A stretch of DNA of 64,000 bases, taken from NCBI GenBank assembly GCA_032717465.1, contig CM064657.1:25940966-26004965 (forward strand), in the 5' to 3' direction. This DNA comes from Coenobita brevimanus. Lineage: Eukaryota > Arthropoda > Malacostraca > Decapoda > Coenobitidae. Below are positions 50,587 through 59,198 of this stretch, in pieces. The notes beneath the pieces were generated by a model that saw only the letters and a list, made by a program, of their open reading frames with translations, was not told where the DNA came from and searched no databases. The stretch's first letter is position 1; every line of letters starts with the position of its first letter. The translations under genes and the position numbers were made by a program.

Positions 50587-51804
50587 ATGATATCTACTAT
50601 TACTACTCTTGATGAAGCCAAAGATTTTTTGTCAAATGTGCAAACAGTGTGTGATGTAGAAAACAGAATAAAGAATGAACTTAAGCTTCTTGCTCAACAA
50701 TTGGGAATTGCTGTTCGCTCTCATCATTCTAAAGATCAAATTGATGACATGATTAACAAAAGCTTATTTAATGTAACTCCTCCAGATGAGCAAACGCAGA
50801 TTGAAATAGCTAAGTTACAGCTAGCCCTGCAGGAGGCTCGTGCTAAGGAGGCTGAGTTTCAGGCTCGTGCTAAGGAGGCTGAGGCTAAGGAGGCTGAGTC
50901 TCAGGCTCATATTCAGGAGGCACAGGCACAGGCTCAGGCACAAATTGAACTTGCTAGGATTCAGGCAGACCATGAGTATCGCATGAAACAAGGTGGAACT
51001 GGATCATCTAGCTCTGATGATGTTCATGTGGCTAAAAATGTTAAACTTGTCCCTCCGTTTAATGAATCTGATTTAACAAAGTATTTTCAGTTGTTTGAGA
51101 GGGTAGCTACAGGTTTTAATTGTCCCAAAAAGTATTGGCCAGTACTCCTTCAGACTGTTCTCACCGGTAAAGCTCAAGTAACTTATGCATCTTTGCCTCA
51201 GGATCAATCTGATAATTATGATGTAGTTAAGAGCTTGATTCTTAAGGCCTATGAGCTTGTTCCTGAAGCCTATAGAGTAAAATTTAGGACAACTTATAAG
51301 CAAGATAAGCAATCCCATGTTGAGTATGCAAAAATCAAAGAAGATCTGTTAGAGCAGTGGTTAAATTCTAAGAATGTAAATTCTGATTTTGATAAATTTA
51401 AGCAGATGATTTTGCTGGAGGACTTCAAAAGGTGTATTAATAATGATGTAAGCCTATATCTTGATGAGAGAAAAATAGATAATTTGTCTGATGCTGCAGT
51501 TTTAGCTGATGAATATGTTCTCACTCACAAGAGGTATTCTAAAGAAAAAAGGAAAGGTGAGAGTAAGTACGTTGCCTCTACTCAGAGTACAGGTAACAGG
51601 AAAGAGAATAAAGATGATGTTTCTCAGGAAGTAAACACCAGCTCCACCTCTAGATTTCAGAAAAGTAAATGTACTTATTGTAGTAAGCTTGGTCATACTA
51701 CGGAGAAATGTTTCAGGAGACAGCGTGATGTGAACAAAAAGGAGTCTTTAAATATTCAGTCAATTGGTCTAGTGTCCACCCTTGAGAGTTCCCAGAATTC
51801 TTGA
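50587..51804 (+). CDS. L3 gag
   Basis: The first ATG of the frame is at 50587 and gives 405 residues. Residues 80-150 hold an A/E/Q/K-rich repeat (QARAKEAE, AQAQAQ) likely forming a coiled coil. A capsid-like helical region follows (VPPFNESDLTKYFQLFERVA, EDLLEQWLNSKNV). Near the end CTYCSKLGHTTEKC is a CX2CX4HX4C zinc knuckle that binds RNA. The protein would assemble the particle. The frame ends in TGA 51802-51804, and pol continues in the same frame. Pol could therefore be made by stop readthrough, or the TGA may be a mutation. The leader from LTR to ATG is 79 bases. Confidence 0.9.
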   Translation: MISTITTLDEAKDFLSNVQTVCDVENRIKNELKLLAQQLGIAVRSHHSKDQIDDMINKSLFNVTPPDEQTQIEIAKLQLALQEARAKEAEFQARAKEAEAKEAESQAHIQEAQAQAQAQIELARIQADHEYRMKQGGTGSSSSDDVHVAKNVKLVPPFNESDLTKYFQLFERVATGFNCPKKYWPVLLQTVLTGKAQVTYASLPQDQSDNYDVVKSLILKAYELVPEAYRVKFRTTYKQDKQSHVEYAKIKEDLLEQWLNSKNVNSDFDKFKQMILLEDFKRCINNDVSLYLDERKIDNLSDAAVLADEYVLTHKRYSKEKRKGESKYVASTQSTGNRKENKDDVSQEVNTSSTSRFQKSKCTYCSKLGHTTEKCFRRQRDVNKKESLNIQSIGLVSTLESSQNS

Positions 51805-53874
51805 ACCGAGTTAACTGAACCTGCTTTGAGGGGTAAATTAAATTGTCATGATGAAGCTCCTCTTTTGAGCAGTAATGTGGGTGACACTCTCAAGAGTTCA
51901 TGTGCTAATTTCCTGTCTGATGGTTTTGTCAGTCCTCTGGACAGTAATAAGAGGAAATCAGTTAAAATATATCGTGATACAGGTGCTTGCCAATCCCTTA
52001 TGCTGACCAGTGTTCTAGGCTCTAATGTTAATTCCTCTGATGAAACTGTAATCTTACAAGGTGTAGGGAATAATTACTTCTCTGTCCCTCTGTGCAGAGT
52101 GAATTTGGAGTCTGGTTTTGTTAATGGTTCCGTTATGGTTGGGTTGGTTGAGACACTCCCAATGTCAGGTGTAACTTTCTTACTTGGAAATGATATTGGT
52201 GGAAGTCAAGTGTGTCCAGCTCCTCAGTTGTCTAGTGAACCAGTGACTGCGACCCAGGATTGTGATGTCCCTGATGTGTTCTCTGCATGTGCTGTCACTA
52301 GGGCTAAGTCTAAAGTTGCTGGTGACTTAGAGGATAATGATGATGATGATGATGATGTTATCCTAGCTGACACTTTTCTTGCTAATTTGGACCACTCACC
52401 AGATGAGGCAGTACCCCGTAGTGTTGATAATTTGTCTCGTCAAGAGTTGGTTGAGTTGCAGGTTGCTGACCCTGAGTTGAAAGGTCTAGTAAAATCTGCT
52501 TGCAGTGAGGAAGAGTCAGCTGGTGCTTCTACTTGTTATTATATAAAGTCAGGAGTACTTATGAGAAAGTGGAGACCCCCAACAGCATCAGCCGACTGTG
52601 AATGGGAGGTTGTACATCAAGTTGTCATCCCTCGTGTTTGTAGGCAGGATATCATTAGAGTAGCTCATGATTCCGGTTTGGCAGGACACCTTGGAGTGAG
52701 GAAGACTGTGGCATGCATTTTGAAACACTTCTACTGGCCAGGTATCTTCAGAGATGTTTCCTGGTATTGTAAGTCTTGTCACACCTGTCAAGTTGTGGGG
52801 AAGTGTAATCAGACCGAAAAGGTTGCACCTCTAGTTCCCATTCCTCCTTTTGAGGCGCCATTCACCCGTGTGTTGGTGGATATTGTGGGCCCTCTTCCTA
52901 AGACTTCTTCAGGATTTTCTTATGTGTTGACCCTGATTGATATGGCTACTCGTTATCCTGAAGCCATTCCACTTAGAAATATCTCAGCAAAGAACGTGGT
53001 TAAGGAAATGCTAGGGTTCTTCACCAAGTTTGGTCTGCCCAAGGAGGTACAGTCAGACTGGGGAAGTAATTTCATGTCAAATGTTTGCAAGCAGTCTCTG
53101 AAAGAGTTGGGCATCACCCAGATCACGTCTTCAGCTTACCATCCCCAGACCCAAGGAGCGTTGGAGAGATATCATCAAACACTCAAATCGATGCTCAAGA
53201 AATACTGTTTGGAACATCAGAAAGACTGGGATAAAGGTCTTCCATTCGTTGTATTTGCCGCAAGAGAATCTCCAAATGAATCACTGGGCTTCTCACCCTT
53301 TGAACTACTGTTTGGCCATGAAGTAAGAGGATCCCTTAAGCTAATCAAGGAATGCTGGCTGTCGGAGGAAGATGACAGCAACCTGCTGGAGTATGTGATG
53401 AAGTTCAAAGAACGGCTGTCCACTGCTTTACAGCTGGTGAGAGAGAATTTAGGAGCTGCTCAGGAGAAGATGAAGACTTGGTATGATAAGAAGTCCAGGT
53501 TACGCCACTTTCAGCCAGGAGATCAGGTTTTGATTCTGCTACCGGTGCATGGGCAACCTCTTCAAGCCAAGTTTAGTGGTCCTTATTTCATGGAGAAGAA
53601 ACTCAGTGATGTCAACTATGTCATCGCCACACCAGATCGTAGAAAGAACAAGCAACTTTGTCACATCAACATGCTAAAGTTATATCACAGGCGGGACGAA
53701 AATAACCCAGTCTGCACTGTAGCTGTTCCACCCGAGTCTGCAAGTGAAGCTCTCCCATGCAGCATGAGCCTGAGTGATAGTTTGGGGAAGAATCCTGATA
53801 TCATGAATGATCTCCAAACTAAGCTTTCTCATCTAGCTCCCGAGGAAAGGCAGGAGTTTTCGGCTTTACTGTAG
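51805..53874 (+). CDS. L3 pol part 1: protease and integrase
   Basis: No separate start codon is needed because the frame continues from gag across the TGA. The protease has KIYRDTGACQSL near 51975. Integrase follows directly. The zinc-binding HHCC region has AHDSGLAGHLGVRKT and CKSCHTCQ (52670-52795). The catalytic core has VDIVGPLP (52879), VQSDWGSNF (53050) and YHPQTQGALERYHQTL (53140), giving D, D and E. The C-terminal part has FQPGDQVLILLP and KFSGPYFMEKKLSDVNY. Integrase inserts the DNA copy. In most Gypsy elements it comes after RNase H; here it precedes RT. The frame ends at TAG 53872-53874 but goes on in phase. Confidence 0.9.
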   Translation, partial: TELTEPALRGKLNCHDEAPLLSSNVGDTLKSSCANFLSDGFVSPLDSNKRKSVKIYRDTGACQSLMLTSVLGSNVNSSDETVILQGVGNNYFSVPLCRVNLESGFVNGSVMVGLVETLPMSGVTFLLGNDIGGSQVCPAPQLSSEPVTATQDCDVPDVFSACAVTRAKSKVAGDLEDNDDDDDDVILADTFLANLDHSPDEAVPRSVDNLSRQELVELQVADPELKGLVKSACSEEESAGASTCYYIKSGVLMRKWRPPTASADCEWEVVHQVVIPRVCRQDIIRVAHDSGLAGHLGVRKTVACILKHFYWPGIFRDVSWYCKSCHTCQVVGKCNQTEKVAPLVPIPPFEAPFTRVLVDIVGPLPKTSSGFSYVLTLIDMATRYPEAIPLRNISAKNVVKEMLGFFTKFGLPKEVQSDWGSNFMSNVCKQSLKELGITQITSSAYHPQTQGALERYHQTLKSMLKKYCLEHQKDWDKGLPFVVFAARESPNESLGFSPFELLFGHEVRGSLKLIKECWLSEEDDSNLLEYVMKFKERLSTALQLVRENLGAAQEKMKTWYDKKSRLRHFQPGDQVLILLPVHGQPLQAKFSGPYFMEKKLSDVNYVIATPDRRKNKQLCHINMLKLYHRRDENNPVCTVAVPPESASEALPCSMSLSDSLGKNPDIMNDLQTKLSHLAPEERQEFSALL

Positions 53875-55206
53875 GAGTACCCGCAAGTGTTCCGTGCCAC
53901 TCCAGGAAGAACCACTCTGTTGATGCATGATGTCGATGTTGGAGACGCAAAGCCAATTAAATTGCCTCCTTACCGTGTGAACCCAGTGAAAATTCCTCTC
54001 ATCCAGAAGGAGCTTGGCTACCTGTTGGACCACATGATGATTGAGCCCTGTCAGAGCGAGTGGAGTTCTCCTGTCACTCCAGTCCCTAAGCCAGGTGGGT
54101 CACAGCGGCTTTGCATCGACTACAGACGTGTTAATCAGATAACCAAACCAGACACTTACCCTCTCCCTCACGTGGAAGATTGCTTAGACAAGATCGGAAA
54201 GGCTAGGTACATAAGTAAGTTTGATTTGTTAAAGGGATACTGGCAAGTACCTATGACTGAATGTGCTAGGGAGATCTCTTGTTTTGTAACACTAGGAAAG
54301 ACTTTTGCATGTTCTGTAATGCCATATGGTATGAAGAATGCACCAGCCACTTTTCAGAGGCTCATGAATGTTGTAACAGAGGGTTTGGCAGGGTGTGTTG
54401 TTTATATTGATGATGTATTAATCTTCAGTGACAACTGGAAAGATCACCTATGCCATGTCAGTAAATTTCTTGAGCATTTGGTTCAGGCTAATCTTGTAGC
54501 TAATTTATCAAAGTGTGAGTTTGGTCAAGCTAAAGTTCAGTACCTTGGGTACGTAATTGGTGATGGACATGTTGCACCACCAGGAGCTAAGGTTCGGGTT
54601 ATAAGTGATCTTCCCGGACCTAAAAGTAGGAAAGAGTTACAAAGATTTTTGGGAATGGTAGGTTATTACAGGAGATTTGTTCTTACCTTTTCAATTCTTG
54701 TATCACCACTTACAGACCTACTGAAAAAGGGAGTTAAATTTGTCTGGACCGATAACTGTGAATCCTCTTTCAGTAAACTTAAAGCTATCCTATTAAGTCA
54801 GCCAGTGCTCACTACTCCAAATTTTGCTAAGCCTTTTAAGATGGCTGTTGATGTAAGTGATACAGGAGCTGGGGCTGTTTTGCTGCAAGAGGATGATCAG
54901 GGTATTAAACACCCTGTATCTTATTACAGTAAGAAGTTCACTCCACCTCAAAAGAACTACTCCACTATTGAGAAAGAGCTTTTGGCTTTGATTTTGGGTT
55001 TACAGCATTTTTCATTTTATTTGTGTTCTGGTTTTGACCCCATAGTCATTTATACCGATCATAACCCACTGAAATTCCTTAGTAAGTTTAAAGATAAAAA
55101 TCAGAGATTGACAAGATCGAGTCTACTTTTTCAGGAGTATTCATTAGACATACAACATGTCAAGGGGAAAGAAAATGTTATTGCAGATTGCTTATCTAGA
55201 CTTTAG
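53875..55206 (+). CDS. L3 pol part 2: reverse transcriptase and RNase H
   Basis: The frame continues after TAG with EYPQVFRATPGRTTL, the usual start of Gypsy RT, so the TAG lies inside pol. RT motifs are LCIDYRRVNQITKPDTYPLP, SKFDLLKGYWQVPM, MPYGMKNAPATFQRLMN and the catalytic VVYIDDVLIFSD. The thumb has KVQYLGYVIGDGHV and LQRFLGMVGYYRRF. RNase H follows with MAVDVSDTGAGAVLLQ, YSTIEKELLALI and VIYTDHNPLKFL, and the frame stops at ENVIADCLSRL. No integrase or env follows; the polypurine tract and 3' LTR come 50 bases later. The RT is clearly Ty3/Gypsy in type. Confidence 0.92.
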   Translation, partial: EYPQVFRATPGRTTLLMHDVDVGDAKPIKLPPYRVNPVKIPLIQKELGYLLDHMMIEPCQSEWSSPVTPVPKPGGSQRLCIDYRRVNQITKPDTYPLPHVEDCLDKIGKARYISKFDLLKGYWQVPMTECAREISCFVTLGKTFACSVMPYGMKNAPATFQRLMNVVTEGLAGCVVYIDDVLIFSDNWKDHLCHVSKFLEHLVQANLVANLSKCEFGQAKVQYLGYVIGDGHVAPPGAKVRVISDLPGPKSRKELQRFLGMVGYYRRFVLTFSILVSPLTDLLKKGVKFVWTDNCESSFSKLKAILLSQPVLTTPNFAKPFKMAVDVSDTGAGAVLLQEDDQGIKHPVSYYSKKFTPPQKNYSTIEKELLALILGLQHFSFYLCSGFDPIVIYTDHNPLKFLSKFKDKNQRLTRSSLLFQEYSLDIQHVKGKENVIADCLSRL

Positions 55207-55256
55207 ACAGATTGTTTTAGAGTAATAAGAAATTTCCTTTGTAAATTTCTTTTTCT

Positions 55257-55267
55257 TTGTGGGGAGG
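55257..55267 (+). promoter_or_regulatory. L3 polypurine tract
   Basis: TGTGGGGAGG directly precedes the 3' LTR start (TGTTAC at 55268) and would prime plus-strand DNA synthesis. Confidence 0.75.
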
Positions 55268-56090
55268 TGTTACATAGCCTATTATTTCATCATCCTTTTT
55301 ATAATTCTAACGTACAGTGTGCTGCATGTTTGATCACGATTCGCCTCGTGGCTTCCATAGTGACCGGACTTGTGTGTTCTGCCTCACTCCCCCCTTCTCC
55401 CCCGTATAGCAGAGTAAGTCGTTCTTTCTGTTGTTCAGAGCAGGAGTATCAACTCTTTGTCCTCTATGGCTTCATTTGCGCATCCTTTTTACAAGTTGTA
55501 TCAAGCTCTGCCGGCCTTTATATAATGAGCTCAGTCTCTGCATTAATTGCCACTTAGATCTACTCCTCATTTTGTTCACATCTCTGTCCTCCCCTGTACA
55601 GTTGTTATTATTTTTGTGAGTACACAGGAAGTCTCCAACCATCTAGCTGCTGTGTAATTTGAGTATAAGTGTTACTACATTTTTTCTTGTACTGTATAGC
55701 ATAAGGTGTTAATTCGTAGGCCTGGTGAGGTTTTTGTGGTTCATGTGGAGTTTTTGATGTCAGCCATTATTAATAATATTTTGTATCTGTAATAATATAT
55801 CTTGCATTAACTGAGCATTATCCAGTTTTCTCATTTTATCAGGGCTGACTTAGATAAATTTACTCTTGCTAATTTCGTGTTAATAGAGGCTATTGCAGTT
55901 AACCATATATTTAACCTGTTTTTTAACATTACATAATCCTTATGAGTCCTGAATGTTTAGTTGTTAGTTTGAGCATTAAACTTTAACTTGTAATTTTACC
56001 AAACTCTTTTGTTTTGAACCTGGAACTTTGCGGGACAGTAGTGATTTTAGTTCTCACTTGAAGTGTTCATTATCTCTCTCTGTTCCGTAA
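55268..56090 (+). repeat. L3 3' LTR
   Basis: It starts TGTTACATAGCC and ends TTCCGTAA. The final CA seen in the 5' LTR is changed at the junction with the (TA)n flank. Confidence 0.9.
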
Positions 56091-56105
56091 AAATATATAT
56101 ATACA

Positions 56106-56144
<39 letters not shown>

Positions 56145-56153
56145 CTGTATATG
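56091..56153. repeat. (TA)n microsatellite
   Basis: This TA array, with an ACAGTATATA block, is the continuation of the array left of L3. Confidence 0.9.
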
Positions 56154-56301
56154 CAGTACCCTCGCGTCCAACACGGTAATATTGTCATGCAAGGGTCCCG
56201 TGTTGGACCAAAAACATGTTGGACAAACAACAGAGCTTATGGGAAAAAATGAATTATTTCGGTAACCCTAAGAAAAGTCACCCTAAATACCTACCATATA
56301 C

Positions 56302-56640
56302 TTTTTTTTTTTTTTTATGTGTCCGACTCTGGGCTAGGCTTCACAGCCTGCTATCAAGGCCCAGCAGTCCTCCTACATACCATACACCTCTACATGTCGC
56401 CACTTCGGCATTAGCACCCACCGTCCATATTGAATAAATGCTAGGGCTGTCTCATACAGGACTGGTGTATTGGTATTAGCGGAGGTATTTTTATGACATG
56501 TCGGCGGGTCTTCTGGTAGATCAGTAAAGCCTGATTTAATGAAATTCAAATCCTTAAACTGTTCCCTGCTCCAGCGAGGATTTGAACCTGGATCTGTTAG
56601 AACGGCAGGCCACCTCTCTACCAATTAAGCCACACCTCAC
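56302..56640 (-). mobile_element. tRNA-derived SINE inside T4
   Basis: On the minus strand it starts GTGAGGTGTGGCTTAATTGG (A box) and has the B box GGTTCAAATCC at 56588-56578. It ends in a 15-base poly(A) (T run 56302-56316). The frame across it (56624-56373) is not a gene. Its head differs from the SINE at 16.4-17.0 kb. Confidence 0.8.
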
Positions 56641-56768
56641 CTATACATACATTGGTACTACTGTAATTATAATAAATGGTACTGTACTATGAATGATAAC
56701 TACCCTTTTAGGATAGTGTTGGTGGGCTTGCTGGGAATGGAAGGTGGTATCTGAGGCTGTAGGTAGTC

Positions 56769-57116
56769 TTACTGAGTCACCGAAGGATGGCTGTTGGCGT
56801 CATTAGCGGGTAATGGCTGCTGCTCCTCCTCAACCTCCCTCATAAATCCTTCAAAATCACATTCAGAATCACTATCCTCATCCACATCCGTGGAAGGTCC
56901 TGCTTCTGCCTGTCCTAGCACTCCGTAAGCCTTCACTGTCGCCAGGATCTTGTCTTGGTTTTTTATTATGGTCCTCACGCTGGCTTCATTCATGTCGTAA
57001 GCCTTCGCGATGTCCACATTCCTCTCCCCTTTCTTCTTCCTCTCGATGATTTCTAGCTTGGTGGCCTGAGGGAGGTGCCACTGCTTCTTGGGATTCTCAG
57101 AAGGTTTCCTAGGCAT
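56769..57116 (-). CDS. T4: Tigger N-terminal DNA-binding domain protein
   Basis: The start MPRKPSENPKKQ (57116) is the better ATG; an upstream one at 57143 is in frame. LPQATKLEIIERKKKGERNV then IAKAYDMNEASVRTIIKNQD is the CENP-B/psq helix-turn-helix of Tigger/pogo transposases. An acidic tail follows (STDVDEDSDSECDFEGFM) and a normal stop at 56769, giving 115 residues. The catalytic domain is absent, but the frame has no breaks. Such a short DNA-binding protein could occupy the terminal repeats; that role is inference. The acidic end resembles the region that normally links the DNA-binding and catalytic parts. Confidence 0.7.
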   Translation of the reverse strand: MPRKPSENPKKQWHLPQATKLEIIERKKKGERNVDIAKAYDMNEASVRTIIKNQDKILATVKAYGVLGQAEAGPSTDVDEDSDSECDFEGFMREVEEEQQPLPANDANSHPSVTQ

Positions 57117-57545
57117 TGTGAACAAGGTAAAATGCAGTAGCAAGGGCAGAAAATGCAGCGAGAAAAAAGCACTGTCCAGTGCGAATTATGCGACTGAGTG
57201 GCGCTGTGGCGGGAGAAATTTAAACAAAACATCTCATGAGAGCAGAAGCGTTTTTAATTGGACGACATCACGATCACGTCACAATAGCAGGCAGGGAAGG
57301 CTACTTGATCGGAAGTTTTGATTGGCTGTCAGCGTCATGGAAACATCCAGTATGACCGTGTTGGACCGCGGGTGATCGTGCTAGAGGTGAACTCTGCGGA
57401 TTTCGCCCACTTTTCGGAGCTCCATCTGTGTTATGCTAACGCACCCGTGTTACAGTAATTAAATCGTATTAAATTGTACTAATTTTTTGCTCTGTGCTGG
57501 ACATGAATCGTGCTGAACAAGGGCATGTTGGATGCGAGGGTACTG

Positions 57546-57552
57546 GAGATAT

Positions 57553-57643
<91 letters not shown>

Positions 57644-57655
57644 TATACATATATA
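57546..57655. repeat. (TATC)n and (TA)n microsatellite
   Basis: CTAT units 57552-57600 and TA units to 57640, directly before the 5' end of RTE copy A7. Confidence 0.95.
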
Positions 57656-58937
57656 TGCTGAAGCATGGGGGAGAGATAGTAGTAGAATGGATGTGGAAGA
57701 TGTGCACATTGGCCTGGGAGGAAGGTAGAGTCCTGGAGGATTGGAAGTCAGGTATAATTATTCCCTTGTACAAAGGAAAAGGGGAAAAAGAAGTGTGTGA
57801 TAATCATAGGGGCATTTGTCTTTGTAGTATAATAGGAAAAGTGTATGGTAGGATACTTACTGACAGAGTTAGAGAAAGAACAGAGGAATTAGTTGGAGAA
57901 GAACAGGGAGGCTTTAGGATGGGAAGAGGTTGTGTAGATCAGATATTCATTCTTAGATCTTTAGTGGAAAAGTTTCTAGAGAAGGGAAAGAAGTTGTATG
58001 CGGCTTTCATGGATTTCGAGAAAGCATATGACAGGGTGGATAGACAAGGATTGTCGAAAGTATTATAAGAATATATGGAGTAGATGGAAAGTTGTTGAAT
58101 GGTGTGAAGAGTATGTATGAGGGTGCTAAGGCTGCAGTGGGTGTGGATGGTGAACTAAGTGAATTTTTCTCTTTGGAGGTTGGGTTGAAACAAGGATGTG
58201 TCATGTCTCCATGGTTGTTCAATCTGTTCATGGATGGGGTAATAAAAGAGGTACAAGGTAGGGTAGTGGATGTTGGAGTGGCCCTGGTGAGAGAGGATAG
58301 TGATTGGAAACTCCCTGTACTGTTGTTTGCAGATGATACTGTGTTGTTGAGTGAAGACGAAGGGGAGCTGTAAGGATTGGTGGATGAGTCTGGGAGAGTG
58401 TGCAAGAAACGGAATCTAAAGGTGAATGTACAGAAGAGTAAAGTGATGGTCTTTGAGAGAGGTGAAGTCAGTGAATGTACAGCGAGGTTGAATAGTGAGG
58501 AATTGGAAAATGTGAGTACGTTTAAGTACCTGGGTAGTGTTATGAGTAAGGATGGAGGTTTGGAGGGTGAAGTGCTTGAAAGGGTACAGCAGGGAAGAAA
58601 GGTTGCTGGTTCTTTGAAAGCAGTGATAAGAAACAGGGAAATGAGCATGGAAGTGAAAAAGTTACTACATGACAGTATTGTGATACCAACTCTAACGTAT
58701 GGAAGTGAAGCTTGGACGTTGTTGGAAGGACACAAGTCAAGAGTGAGAGCAGTGGAAATGAGTCATTTAAGAGGAGCCTGTGGAGTCACATGGAGAGACA
58801 GGCTGACGAATGATGATATAAAGGAGCATTGTGGTGTGGATGTGGATGTGATAGGAAGCGTTATAAGGAACACACTGAGGTGGTTTGGCCATGTGGAGAG
58901 GATAGAGGGTGAAAGACTGACGCAGAGAGTGATGTGA
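57656..58937 (+). pseudogene. RTE-A7 reverse transcriptase, frameshifted
   Basis: Frames 57656-58068, 58092-58373 and 58377-58937 carry LKHGGEIVVEWMWKMCTLAW, AFMDFEKAYDRVDRQG, KQGCVMSPWLFNLFMDG, LLFADDTVLLS and RNTLRWFGHVERIEGERL. An insertion at about 58067 and a TAA at 58371 break it. The catalytic pair is intact, but N-terminal RT and the endonuclease are missing. It is inactive. Confidence 0.85.
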
Positions 58938-59131
58938 GTGAGGTGGAGGGGGGAAGAGGGAGGGGGAGGCCAAGGATGAGATGGAGGGATGGGGTGGAGA
59001 GGTATATGAGAGAGGGGGGTGTGAGTTGGGAGGAGGGCAGTGAAATGGCAGGGGACAGGACGAAGTGGAGGCGATTAGTTTGTGGCCACACGAAACGGGA
59101 TTGAGGCATCTGGCAATAGATAGATAGATAG
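57656..59131 (+). mobile_element. RTE-type LINE copy A7
   Basis: It is 5'-truncated, starting CTGAAGCATGGGGGAGAGAT, and ends GGGATTGAGGCATCTGGCAA with a (TAGA)n tail that runs into (TA)n. It is a separate copy from A8, which begins 28 bases later. Confidence 0.85.
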
Positions 59132-59158
59132 ACATATATATATATATATATATATATA
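59132..59158. repeat. (TA)n between A7 tail and A8 start
   Basis: About 13 TA units. Confidence 0.9.
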
Positions 59159-59198
59159 TGTAAAGTGGAGGAACTGTAAGAAAATATTCTGGAAAGAG

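Larger units (their letters stand above)
49686..56090 (+). mobile_element. Gmr1-like Ty3/Gypsy LTR retrotransposon L3, complete
   Basis: Two LTRs of about 822 bases begin TGTTACATAG, with a primer site, gag, pol and polypurine tract between. The order is protease, integrase, RT, RNase H. Only two in-frame stops damage the coding part. It sits in a (TA)n array, so the target duplication cannot be read exactly. Confidence 0.9.
56154..57545 (-). mobile_element. Tigger/pogo deletion derivative T4
   Basis: The ends are CAGTACCCTCGCGTCCAACA and, inverted, CAGTACCCTCGCATCCAACA. The flanks read ATG and GAG, so the expected TA pair is not preserved. It holds a SINE and a DNA-binding domain frame but no catalytic domain. 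Inner blocks GTGTTGGACC recur near both ends. Confidence 0.8.

Noticed and set aside
56560..56640. Possible tRNA gene on the minus strand
   Set aside because: A poly(A) tail and a 250-base body follow the tRNA-like head; it is a SINE.
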